NCBI GenBank assembly: GCA_027943245.1
Contig: JANDJZ010000045.1
Span: forward strand, 145,397-209,396
DNA: 64,000 bases
Direction of reading: 5' to 3'
Source: Acanthamoeba sp. SK_2022b
Taxonomy: Eukaryota > Discosea > Longamoebia > Acanthamoebidae
In this document: positions 10,208 through 19,881 of the stretch, piece after piece
How positions within the stretch are numbered: the first letter of the stretch is position 1
Layout: every line of letters begins with the position of its first letter
Notes under the pieces: generated by a model
The model's input: the letters and a program-made list of their open reading frames with translations, nothing else
Told to the model about the DNA's origin: nothing
The model's database searches: none
Position numbers and translations under genes: made by a program

Positions 10208-11599
10208 ATGGCTTCCTCCAAGACTTTCCTCTTCACCTCCGAGTGTGTGTCTGAAGGCCACCCTGGTAAGGCTTCTCTTCCGCTGTTCTCTCCGCGCTCC
10301 TCCAACGGCTCTCTCTTCCGTTGCGAGATGATTGCAAATTTTTCGACGATCGCTCTTGAAATTGACGAGATCTAGGGGTCTAACCGCGATTTCTGCTGTA
10401 TAATTCAGACAAGCTTTGCGATCAGGTTTCGGATGCCATCCTGGATGCCTGCCTTGCCAACGATCCCTACAGCAAGGTCGCTTGCGAAACCGCCAGCAAG
10501 ACCGGAATGGTGATGGTGTTCGGTGAGATCACCACCAAGTCGTCCTTCGACTACCAGAAGGTCATCCGTGAGACCGTCAAGAGGATTGGCTTCACCGATT
10601 CCTCCATCGGTAAGTGCCGCAGGCATTTCCTTTTCCGGATTCGGTCCGGTCCGGAAATTAATTTACTAAAATTTGTAATGCAACTGTACAGGCTTCGACT
10701 ACAAGACCTGCAACATCCTCGTTGCCATCGAGCAGCAGAGCCCCGACATTGCTCAGGGTGTGCACGTCGGCCGTTCGGATGACGACCTCGGTGCCGGTGA
10801 CCAGGGCCACATGTTCGGCTATGCCACCAACGAGACCCCCGAGTTCATGCCCATGACCCACGTCCTCGCCACCCGCCTCTGCCAGAGGATGACCGAGGTC
10901 AGGAACAAGTCCATCCTCTCCTGGATGCGCCCCGACGCCAAGACCCAGGTCACCGTCGAGTACAGGAACGAGAACGGCACCCTCATCCCCCTCCGTGTCC
11001 ACACCGTGGTCATCTCCGTCCAGCACTCCGAGGACGTGACCAACGAGGAGATCCGCAAGGGTCTCATGGATGAGGTCATCAAGCCCAGCATCCCCGCTCA
11101 CCTCCTCGATGACAAGACCATCTTCCATCTCAACCCCTCGGGCAGGTTCGTCATCGGTGGTCCCCAGGGTGACGCCGGTCTCACTGGCCGTAAGATCATC
11201 ATCGATACCTATGGTGGTTGGGGCGCCCACGGTGGTGGTGCCTTCTCCGGCAAGGACCCCTCGAAGGTCGATCGCTCGGCTGCCTACGCCGCCAGGTGGA
11301 TCGCCAAGTCGCTCGTCGCCGCCGGCCTCGCCAACCGTGCCCTCGTGCAGGTTTCGTACGCCATCGGTGTCTCGCACCCCCTCTCCGTCTTCGTCGACTC
11401 GTACGGTACCGCCCAGGGTGGCCGCACCGATGAGGATCTCCTCGCCATCATCAAGTCCAACTTCGATCTCCGCCCCGGTAAGATCATCAACGATCTCCAG
11501 CTCAGGAGGCCCATCTACGAGAAGACCGCCTACCACGGTCACTTCGGCCGCAACGACCCCGACTTCCTGTGGGAGCAGCCCAAGAAGCTTACCTTCTAA
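10208..11599 (+). CDS. S-adenosylmethionine synthetase (methionine adenosyltransferase)
   Basis: Makes SAM from methionine and ATP in the cytosol. Exons 10208-10265, 10409-10609 and 10692-11599 sum to 1167 nt, 388 residues, the usual family length. The first exon gives the ATG in a CCATGG context and ends in GHP, which joins DKLCDQ across the first intron. [12 protein letters not shown] (the conserved ATP-binding hexapeptide region) and GGGAFSGKD (P-loop-like signature) are both intact, as are the catalytic Lys/Asp neighbourhoods. Codon use is strongly C/G-ending and uniform, as for a highly expressed gene. A MULE transposon is inserted 92 bp after the stop, probably in the 3' UTR or just beyond. 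Confidence 0.97.
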
Positions 11600-11682
11600 G
11601 CGGACACGAAGTAGCGCACTCGACACACACCGTATTTTAGCCCCTTTATCAAAAATACAAAAACAATCCAAAAATTAGAAAA

Positions 11683-11691
11683 ACAAAAACA
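11683..11691. repeat. Target-site duplication, left (ACAAAAACA)
   Basis: Nine bases directly abutting the left inverted repeat of the MULE, repeated exactly at 14231-14239. Confidence 0.9.
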
Positions 11692-11748
11692 GGTTCCGTC
11701 TTAAAATTGGCACGTTGGACCGGTTGGGCTGGACTTGCGGTCCAATTC
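11692..11748 (+). repeat. MULE left terminal inverted repeat
   Basis: 57 bp, matching the reverse complement of 14174-14230 at 55 positions (differences at the 20th and 30th bases). Confidence 0.95.
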
Positions 11749-11770
11749 CGTGGCCCGAGCGGATTTTTCC

Positions 11771-14041
11771 ATGACCCGCTTGGACCGTTTCAGGAATATT
11801 TTGCGTTTTGAAAACTTTCAGGATTGTTCCAGAAGATCTTATCTTGCGCCAGCACGCGGCGCAGTCACATCGATGCGACTGAACTTGCAACACAACAACA
11901 TGACGAACCAAAATGCAACAACCTTACTTGCGGACCTTGCTTTGTTGTGCGAGGAGGAGAGGGCCGCGTATTGCACGCGGCCTCATCCTTCCGCAGCCTC
12001 AGCAGTCACGCAGAAGGCCCACGCCCCGGCCACAGCCCACGTCCACAATCTTCAAGAACAAGAAGAAGCTAAACGCAGTGAAGAGGAGGAAGCCAACAGT
12101 GGTGAGGAGGAATCTGACGAGAGTGAAGAGGAATCTGACAATTGCGAGGAGGTAGATGGATTCAACCCTTCCCCGCCCAAACGCCTTCGCCTTGGAAACG
12201 GTGACCACGCAGACACCTACAACTGGTGGAAAAATGGGACTAAGACTGCAAAAGGCATGGTACGCCGCTATTATCGCTGTGGCCACATTGATGAACGAGG
12301 GGTCAGGTCATGCAACGCCACTAAAGTTGTGTGTGTCACGACCTCTGGTCAACAAACAATCTCTTACCCTAAAAAACACTCCCACCCACCACCTCCACCA
12401 CCATCACGGCTGGAGGAGGAGGTGCGCACAAGGATGAATGAGAAGATGAGGGACCCGTTTGCCTCTCCTGCGCGTGTGGAGCGAGAATTCATCCTTGCTC
12501 TCCCAACGGACGTCCCTCCCTCCACACGCAATATTCCAACCCCCAAGCAGCTGCGTAACAGCAAATATTATCAGAAACGCAAGCGCTTGGGTGGTGGCGA
12601 CGCTTTGGAGAACATCATCCAGAGGTTTGTCAGGGAGAAGACATTTGTGCGTGAGGTAGGCCTCTTACCCTTCCATTACATCATTATGGTTGCAAAAGAT
12701 GCATGCAATGTCTTCCGTGACCATGGTGGCGTGCTGTATGTGGACGGCACCTTTGATTTGGTGGAGGGGCACCTTATACTGACCACGATCATGGTCAAGG
12801 TGGGCAGGATTGGTGTGCCGGTGGCCTGGCTGCTGTGTGAAAGCTCTCAAGAAGAGTACTATGTGTACTTCTTCACGTTTGTGCGTGACCTTGTTTGTAA
12901 GGAAGCTGGTCGCCTCCCACCCATGGTGGCGATCTTTGCAGACTACGAAGATGCACTCCGCAATGCAGCCAAGACAGTGTTTCCTGGCGTGAAAGTGTTT
13001 GGTGACTCATTTCATTTTGCTCAGGCAAACCTCCGTTGGATGGCCAAACATGTTGGGAGGGAGTATGAAGGTGAGCTAGCACCACAACTCCGGCACCTCA
13101 TGGACGCCCCCACTGCTGCTGAGGGCAGGACACGGCTCAATGCCTTTTGCAACTACTGGTTGAATAAAGTACCCAATTATGCTGAGTACTTTGTCTCCAT
13201 GTGGAAGCAACGGTGGCCACCGAATTTGTGGGCTGAATTTGGGCGTTGTGTGCTCCTTCGTGACCTACCTTCAGGGGATCACATCTTGGAAGGGTGGCAC
13301 AACCGCATACAGCATCACATTTGGCCAAAGCCCCACGAGGCCACAGACCATGCTATCTCTCACTTGTGGGATGAATGGGAACAGCACTACCGGCTCATTC
13401 AATCTTCTTCTTTGATGGCGGCACATGAAAAGGAGAAGCAAAACGATGCCCAGCGGTGGCAGAAAAAGGCAGCCACATTGCCATCAAGTGCACCCCCAGG
13501 TGGGCTCTCTCTGCTGTCATCATTGCCTTCATCTTCTTTATTGTCCTCCACACCTGCCATTTCCTTCCCCCAGGAAGAAGAAGAAGAAGAGAACGATGTT
13601 GGCAGTGGAGCAAGCCAGGGGGGCGTGACAGTGCACTGCACAGCAACACTGCCATCAATACAAGCTGGCCTCTGCCCCATGTGCAAACAAACCAAAGCAA
13701 ACTCTGCTTGCACACTTCGGGCATGCCAGGCCTGTTGTGCACAGGCAGTGGCATCAGACTGCCACGTCACCAAACACCGCGCACTCAAGGAAAAAGCTGT
13801 CCATGGGCCTCTTCTTGCTAAACTGGAGGAGTTGCTTGCCCTCCCTGAAGGACAACGCCCACCATTGTACATTCAGTACATGGGAGGCCAGAAGAAAGGT
13901 GCTGTACGCTCGGTCGTCCCTACGCATTGGGCTGCGCATCCTTCATCTTTCTACGCAATCTGCCAAGAAAGTCAAATTGAAAAAAAGTACTTCACCTCGC
14001 GGGTTGCAGAGTGGCGCGAGTGCTTCTGGACCCCTGCATGA
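11771..14041 (+). CDS. MULE transposase
   Basis: Uninterrupted frame; the first ATG is 11771 and a second candidate is 11873, giving 756 or 722 residues. Order: an acidic Glu/Ser-rich stretch; a FLYWCH/WRKY-GCM1-type zinc finger (YYRCGH...CNATKV...KKHSH, near 12260-12390) for DNA binding; the MULE catalytic core with YVDGTFDL (first Asp, near 12740), IFADYEDAL (second Asp, near 12940), the GDSFHFAQ block, and DHILEGWHNRIQ (candidate Glu, near 13285); then a Ser-rich linker and a C-terminal Cys/His cluster (CPMCK...CQACC...CHVTKH, near 13675-13780). All expected DDE landmarks are present in one frame. No intron is needed. Confidence 0.92.
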   Translation: MTRLDRFRNILRFENFQDCSRRSYLAPARGAVTSMRLNLQHNNMTNQNATTLLADLALLCEEERAAYCTRPHPSAASAVTQKAHAPATAHVHNLQEQEEAKRSEEEEANSGEEESDESEEESDNCEEVDGFNPSPPKRLRLGNGDHADTYNWWKNGTKTAKGMVRRYYRCGHIDERGVRSCNATKVVCVTTSGQQTISYPKKHSHPPPPPPSRLEEEVRTRMNEKMRDPFASPARVEREFILALPTDVPPSTRNIPTPKQLRNSKYYQKRKRLGGGDALENIIQRFVREKTFVREVGLLPFHYIIMVAKDACNVFRDHGGVLYVDGTFDLVEGHLILTTIMVKVGRIGVPVAWLLCESSQEEYYVYFFTFVRDLVCKEAGRLPPMVAIFADYEDALRNAAKTVFPGVKVFGDSFHFAQANLRWMAKHVGREYEGELAPQLRHLMDAPTAAEGRTRLNAFCNYWLNKVPNYAEYFVSMWKQRWPPNLWAEFGRCVLLRDLPSGDHILEGWHNRIQHHIWPKPHEATDHAISHLWDEWEQHYRLIQSSSLMAAHEKEKQNDAQRWQKKAATLPSSAPPGGLSLLSSLPSSSLLSSTPAISFPQEEEEEENDVGSGASQGGVTVHCTATLPSIQAGLCPMCKQTKANSACTLRACQACCAQAVASDCHVTKHRALKEKAVHGPLLAKLEELLALPEGQRPPLYIQYMGGQKKGAVRSVVPTHWAAHPSSFYAICQESQIEKKYFTSRVAEWRECFWTPA

Positions 14042-14173
14042 AGCAGGCGCTGAAGGTTGCAGTGCGATGTTAACTGCAAAATAAACAAATGTTTTTTTTA
14101 ATTTTCGAGTCCAAGACCAACATTCAGACACCTTGGACCGAACCAATTTTTTTCCCTTCTGTTCCACAACTGC

Positions 14174-14230
14174 GAATTGGACCGCAAGTCCAGCCCAACC
14201 AGTCCAACGTTCCAATTTTAAGACGGAACC
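14174..14230 (-). repeat. MULE right terminal inverted repeat
   Basis: Inverted partner of 11692-11748, ending AAGACGGAACC. Confidence 0.95.
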
Positions 14231-14239
14231 ACAAAAACA
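14231..14239. repeat. Target-site duplication, right (ACAAAAACA)
   Basis: Exact copy of 11683-11691. It lies 74 bp before the start codon of the BRF-like gene, so the insertion separates SAM synthetase from that gene's promoter region. Confidence 0.9.
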
Positions 14240-14312
14240 TTACCCACCTTTCCTGTTCCTTCCTTTTGGGCCCAACGGAAGGAGGAGACGCCTGTGTGCA
14301 AGAAACTACCAC

Positions 14313-16681
14313 ATGCAGTGTCCTCGCTGCGGGGCAGTGGGGTCTGGGGAGCAAGTAGATGGGGAAGGCATGGTGTGCATGGACTGCGGATGGGTATTGG
14401 ATGCGACACTAGCCCTGGTTGATGAATGCGAAACCCATGTCCTGACATCGGGAGCTGTCGTCAGCCAAGCCACAGGAACCTTCGTCGGGGTGAACGACAA
14501 TGGAGAAGGCCACTTGATCTATGGCGGCGGCATACATAGTCAGATCCTCTCCTCTGCCATTCGATCCAAGAGCCGCCAGGTGCCCCCCCCCACCACTCTT
14601 AATCAACTTTCATCACTTTCCCGTTCCCGTGTTGTGCTCAACTTGATTCATGGCAGGAAGCGATAGGGCGCATTTTTGACAACGTGAGCCCCCAGCTGGG
14701 TCTTGGGAGCAACTCCAAGAGGCGTATGTGCTACATCCTGGACCAGGTGCTTGGGTTTCTTGATGATAGCAAGAGGCGCTATACCAAGGAGAGGAAGGGC
14801 TGGGACGCGGCCATGAAGGGAATGGAGACCGAAGAGGAGAAGAAGAAGCGGAAGGGACTCGAGAAGAGACACAGGGATAAGGAGCTACACCGCAGTTCCG
14901 TGCTCAGTCGCGTCCAGCCTCTCGCCGGTGCTATTATCTACGCCGTGTGTCGGGAAGAAGGCAAACCTGTCACGCTCGGCACTGTGGCGGTGCGTTTCAG
15001 CTGCTCCTGAACTCCTCCTCCACTCCCGGCGCACTAATCGGTTGCACGCACAGATGGCCGTGGGTGAGGGGTCGTATTCGGTGGGCAAAGCCTTCACGCA
15101 GATGAAGCGACACCTGAACATCGGCACCCAGGAAATCGATCCAATTCTTTTCATCGAGCCCGCCGTGTCCAAGCTCAAACTCCCCACGTCGGTAGCCATT
15201 CGCTCGCATTGCCGTTTTGGCCAACCCCTCCCCCACCGACTTGTCCCCTCTCTCCACATAGGAACACAAGACTCTCCGCAACCTGGCCGTCGCGATTCTG
15301 GAGTACGTGGCAGACAAGGAGTGGATCATGGAGGGCAGAGTCAGGGCCGGAGTGGCGCTGGCCTCTGTGATGCTGGCCGCCGAGCTTTCCAAGATCAAGA
15401 TTAGTGCGTCTTCGCTCCTTTCTGTCCATCAAATCAGGCGACTGATATTCACTCGTCGCTCATAGACGGGCAGCTGATGACGCATCCAGACGTCAAACTG
15501 AGGACCATCAAGGAAAGGGTCGCCGAACTGAAGAAGGCTATGATTCGATGCGCCGACGAATACCTCCCCTTCCCGTCGGGCACGGTGACCAGGTATGGCA
15601 GCTCCGCCACCGGCGTCAACCTGCCCCGCAGTTAGACCTAACGTTTCCGTTTGGCCATTTCTTGTGCTACGCAGGCAGAACCTGCACTACTTTGCCGATC
15701 AGATCATTAAGGCAACAGCGTGTATAAACGACGCCAAGAGGGAGGAGGTCACGCGCAAGTTGATGGAGGACCATGCTCGTCAGGAGCACGAAAGGCAACA
15801 AAGCTCCACATCCGACGGCGCCGAGAAAGCCACAACGACCACGACCGCCTCCTCTGCAGCATCAGTGGACGAAGCTACGATCAAACTGAGGGCCAAGTCA
15901 CAGGTCGGCACCATCAATCCGCTCTCGTTCACGCGCGCGGAGGTATGTTCCTTGCCGCTCTTCTTTGAGGAAACACAAAGAAGGCTGATAGGCAACGTCA
16001 TCATCGTTACAGGCGGCGCGGCAGCGGAGGAGAGTGAAGCTCGCAAAGGCCAAGCAGCGCCTGGCCTTGCTGCTGAAGAAGTCACCCATGGCCATGCAAG
16101 TGCTGGGGCCGACAGGCGAGAAGATCAGGGCCGAAGGGCTGATGTTGCCCGCTCCCGTAGCGCAGCCCCCCGCGCAGGTCGTTGTCAAGCTTGAGCGCGA
16201 GGAGAAGCCACAAACGCATCTGCCCTTTGAGCCTCTGTCGGCGCGACCCCGAGCGACCTGCAAGCGAAAGCGGAAGCAAGAGCAAGAGCAATGGGAAAAG
16301 TGCAAAAAGGACAAACGAGAAAGCGAAGAACGCCGGCCAGACAAGAAAGAGGACGAGCAACAAGAGCTCGACGAGGAGGACTGGAAGATTGAACGATGCC
16401 TATTACTGGGCGTGAGCGAAACCATGATCTTGGAGGGGAACTACGAGCTAGGCGAGAGCCTCGCTGAAGTGTTGCCGCCTGTGTCGCGGTCCGAGGAGCT
16501 TAGCGAGAGCGACATGCCTGAGGACGAGTTGAAAAACTACCTTCTTTCCGGAGAGGAGCGGGCGCTCCTCAACGACGTGAAGCATCACTGGCTCAACGCC
16601 GAGGAAGACCGCAAGACGTCCGACGCAGGCAGCAACGAGACCGCCGATGATGACGATGCCACCAGCGACGAGGACGCCTGA
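14313..16681 (+). CDS. TFIIB-related factor of TFIIIB, BRF1-like
   Basis: A subunit that brings TBP and RNA polymerase III to tRNA and 5S genes. Seven exons (14313-14579, 14657-14989, 15054-15191, 15262-15403, 15466-15592, 15675-15942, 16013-16681) sum to 1944 nt, 647 residues. Residues 1-35 form a zinc ribbon (CPRCGAV...CMDCGWVLD). Two cyclin-fold repeats follow: LAGAIIYAVCREEGKPVTLG with YSVGKAFTQMKRHLNI and EIDPILFIEP, then LRNLAVAILEYV...AGVALASVMLAAEL. The long charged C-terminal tail ends with SDMPEDELKNYLLSGEE, resembling the BRF homology II TBP-binding block. The C-terminal block and length favour BRF over general TFIIB. A Lys/Glu-rich insert separates parts of the first cyclin fold. 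Confidence 0.82.
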
Positions 16682-17096
16682 CGCCTGGACAAATACGCAG
16701 ATTTTGTAGGGTTGTACAATCAAGCAACCGGCGTTGGAGGAGAGAGGGCGAGGGGAAAACACGCAGGGTTGCTGTCTGGGCTGTGTGCGGTGGTTCGATT
16801 GGCTGGGATAGCACCGCCATTGGTCAAGGCAATTTTTTTCTGAGGATAAAACCGGGCATGAAAGTGTCGAAGAAATTCGCAGCTCCAAACGCGGATAGGC
16901 AGTTTACTTTCCGCGACGCAGAGGCAAGCCGAGCTCGCGTGTCGATTAATCAAATCTCTCTCCACTTCGGCTGTCAATGGGCGAGGAGGAATCAAGCTAA
17001 ACGCACACGGAACTTTCCCTACTCGCACACTCGCGTCCTGTATACAATTATTCTGTAGATCCTTTTATTATACACGACTCCTCTACGCACCACAAG
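16682..17096 (+). promoter_or_regulatory. Intergenic upstream region with CCAAT-type boxes
   Basis: About 415 bp. Contains CGATTGGCTGG and GCCATTGGTC (inverted CCAAT) near 16797-16830 and a TTATTATACA A/T-rich stretch about 35 bp before the next ATG, positioned like a TATA element. No ORF of interest. Confidence 0.4.
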
Positions 17097-17960
17097 ATGG
17101 GAGGCGAGACGGACAACTTGCCAACGCGAAGGCGCACAAACTCGGGGCTCGTGGGCTCGTCTGCTGTTATCTCACCGAAGAAGGAGGATGCCCACTACTC
17201 CAAACCAACTCTGATACGCTGTAGATACTACTATGTTGGTTGTCACGAAATGGTAACTTCCCCCCCAAAGCATCTATGACGCGATAGATGAGGACGCTCA
17301 TGCGCTCAGGTTTCCTCAGATCGAAAACAACAACTATGTTCAGCATATGGAGGAGTTCCAAACCGAACATCTGCGGCAGCTGGAAGCTATGGTGGCGCTT
17401 CAATCGCACAAAATCTCGAGCCTCGAAGCCGCACAGTCCGCGGCTGCCGTTGCTGCACAGCTCCTGGAGGAGCTTCCCCGCGTTCGCGAGCCGGTGTGCG
17501 CACCTCAGGCGCAGCCGCCGTCGGCGAAGGAGCTCCTCGACGCGGTAGCAGGCCTCCTGGACAAGCAGGTCTCTTCCCTCCTCTCCTCTATTCGCGAGTT
17601 CATGGCGCCCCGGGCCGAAGATCTCGACACACCCGGCCTCAAGACGTGGCAGATACTTCACCTCTTCGTCCTCTCCTTTGTTGTCTTCTGTTACCTGTCT
17701 CTTGCCGGCACGTTCTTCCTCCCTTTTGGGCAGTGAGCTCGCCCCAGGCCCGGCTATTGACACGTCTGTTGGTTCGCCTTGTCACAGGGATGGGCAGGCT
17801 GTGGGCGGTGCTGCAGCTCGTGCCCCTTGTGGCCTACGGCTCATTGATGACTCTCCACTGGTGGTATGCGCTGCTCTTCTCGCCAGCCGCCAACACCGTC
17901 ATCTCGCTGGGCGTGGTGTGTCTCTGGGGCAGTATCAGCCTCTTCCTCCCTGTATTCTAG
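17097..17960 (+). CDS. Coiled-coil membrane protein, three predicted TM segments
   Basis: The first exon begins MGGETDNLPTRRRTNSG. The main exon (to 17732) encodes a helical, coiled-coil-like stretch (EEFQTEHLRQLEAMVALQ, then Ala/Glu-rich) and a first membrane segment ending LAGTFFLPFG. An intron at 17733-17797 joins it in phase to 17798-17960, which encodes two more hydrophobic segments (LWAVLQLVPLVAYG, VISLGVVCLWGSISLFLPVF) and stops. The start of the second exon is unresolved between 17170 and 17340; an acceptor before ATCGAAAAC (17321) keeps phase with a donor at ATG|GTAACT. No known family was recognised. The C-terminal hydrophobic hairpin suggests an ER or Golgi membrane protein (inference). 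Confidence 0.6.
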
Positions 17961-18116
17961 GCCCCTGTCACTTTTCTCTTCACCCCTTGTTCATACCTCG
18001 CCTGTACAGACATTGTTGCCTTTCTTTGTTGAATAAATCTCTCTCTTGTCCCTTCGTGTGGGAAGAAGGGAATAGAGAAATGATTTGTTTATCTATTTTC
18101 TTGAAGGAAAGGGAAG

Positions 18117-19617
18117 ATGGAAGGCGTGAGCAAGCTTGTGGGGGCAGCGTTGGCAGAGGTGCCCTTTGAGTGGCCTCACGATAACCCTACGGCCGTGATG
18201 GCGCTGGTCAGGGAAGCGCGAAGCCATCTGCTGCGTGGCTCCACCGCCCGGCTCTACCTCCTCCTTGTAGGCACCCAGCAGCGAGCCCATCGAGTGGAGG
18301 TGTCGCCCCCCTTCCCTTCTCATAAATAGCGGGATGGTGCCTCACTGGTCGGGGTATCAGGAGAAGGAGCTGGAAGAGGCGCTGGCTGGGTACTACGCCA
18401 CGGCGCTGGAGGTGGACGACGAGCTGGAGGTCGTGGTGCTGCCACCCTTCACCCTCCACAACTACGACCCTCGCACCGACCTACGTGACATCGCCGTCCT
18501 ACTCAGCTTCGCGCCCAGTAGGTCCTTCTCTCCCCTTCCCTTCAGCACATCGCACTCACAGACGCCGGTCAGGGTCGGTCGAGGAGCAGGTGCAGTTGAA
18601 CGCCACACGATCGGGCAAGGGGCTTTCGCCACTGTCCTTCGGTCAGCTGGAGACAGTGCCCAGCACTGCGATCCATCACACGCTCGCCCAGGGTGGTGCT
18701 CCCGTCTCCTTCTTTCGTTCCACTCCACTCATAGCTCCTATCGCTTGCGAGCAGGCTTTCCGACGTACAAGGAAACCGTGCTTGGGGGCACCTTCGATCG
18801 ATTGCACGCAGGTCACAAGGTATCGGCCGAGCCGACATGTCTCAGGGCTTGCATCATTTATGACGTGCTGCGGTCACTCATCTCCCTGTCATCGTATCAC
18901 GCGCGCAACAGATCATGCTCACGATCGCCGTGCTCTCCACCGAAGAAAAGATGGTGGTGGGCATCACCGGTACCTCTGGGACCCCTCAACTCTCTCCCCC
19001 ACACATTGCCTACCGACCTCTTTGCTCTCTGATTGTAATCAGGCGACGAGATGCTGAAGAACAAGAAGCACGGCGACGTGATGCAGCCCTATCAACAGCG
19101 CGCAGCCGTGGCCCTGGACTTTCTCAACGCCATCAACCCGTCGGTGGCTTATGAGGTACGTCCCATCGCGTGTAGCTGCCCCTCCTTTCTCTGTCCTGAC
19201 CTCGCGGCCTGCTGCGCAGACCATCGAAATCAATGATCCCTACGGACCAACCCTCACCGGACCCACATTCGACGCCATCATCGTGTCCGAGGAGACCCAA
19301 AAGGCACGCCAGCAGACTACAACTCTCGCATGAGAGAGAGAGAGAGAGAAGAATGTAACTCTGCTTTTTCGTGAATTGTGCGCAGGGGGCCATCGACATC
19401 AACGACAAGCGTAAGGCCAATGGATTGCGCCCACTGGAAGTGATCATCGTGAAGCTTGTCATTGCTCCTCCTGATCTCGGGTAAGTGGTCCTCGTCTGCA
19501 TTTGTCTTCTTCTCTTCTGAGGTCCATCTGTCTCTTGTCCACAGAGGGGGCAAGCTCAGTTCTACCGCGCTGCGCGAAAAGTACAAGAAGCTGCACCCTC
19601 AGGGCACCCAGAGCTAG
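18117..19617 (+). CDS. Phosphopantetheine adenylyltransferase (CoA biosynthesis)
   Basis: Transfers AMP from ATP to 4'-phosphopantetheine, giving dephospho-CoA. The body is split into many short exons. Near 18775-18820 lies ETVLGGTFDRLHAGHK, the nucleotidyltransferase GGTFDxLHxGH site; then IMLTIAVLSTEEKMVVGIT, DEMLKNKKHGDVMQPY, IEINDPYGPTLTGP, AIIVSEETQKGAIDIN, RKANGLRPLEVIIVK and finally GGKLSSTALREKY with the SSTxLR nucleotide-binding motif, stopping at 19617. This is the eukaryotic (COASY/CoaD-like) form. No dephospho-CoA kinase domain follows, so it looks monofunctional. The N-terminal region (18117-18520: ELEEALAGYYATALEVDDEL) is also like the family's leader. Exon boundaries between 18270 and 18770 are uncertain. 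Confidence 0.87.
19329..19350. repeat. (GA)n microsatellite in intron
   Basis: GAGAGAG run in the intron before the exon starting GGGGCCATCGAC of the phosphopantetheine adenylyltransferase gene. Confidence 0.85.
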
Positions 19618-19881
19618 CCCAGGCCCCCTCTCGCTCCGGCAAGCTTTTGTTGGTTACCAAAACGCCAATAGCGCAGCGCAAAAGAGACTGCGCGGGATTC
19701 GATCGCACGCGACTTTTCGTTTCGTTCTTTCGTTCGTTCTTTCGTCTGGATGCCGTCAGCTCCTCCACTTCCTGCGGTCGGCTACTCGCCCATAAAAAAA
19801 GAACGCGCCAAGCAAGCAAGCAAGCATAACAAGCTCCGACGACAACGCACTCACTTGTCTCTCTGTGTGTGCTCGACAGCC

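Larger units (their letters stand above)
11692..14230 (+). mobile_element. Mutator-like DNA transposon (MULE), apparently complete
   Basis: A 2539-bp unit with 57-bp terminal inverted repeats (two mismatches) beginning GGTTCCGTCTTAAAATTGG, flanked by a perfect 9-bp duplication ACAAAAACA, the size typical of Mutator superfamily insertions. It contains one long uninterrupted transposase frame. No nested insertion or frameshift is evident, so it may be autonomous or recently active (inference). Confidence 0.93.

Noticed and set aside
9770..10261. Frames upstream of SAM synthetase on both strands
   Set aside because: No domain or splice support; treated as promoter and 5' untranslated sequence.
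13395..13872. Minus-strand frames inside the MULE
   Set aside because: Antisense to the transposase C-terminal exon; no independent support.
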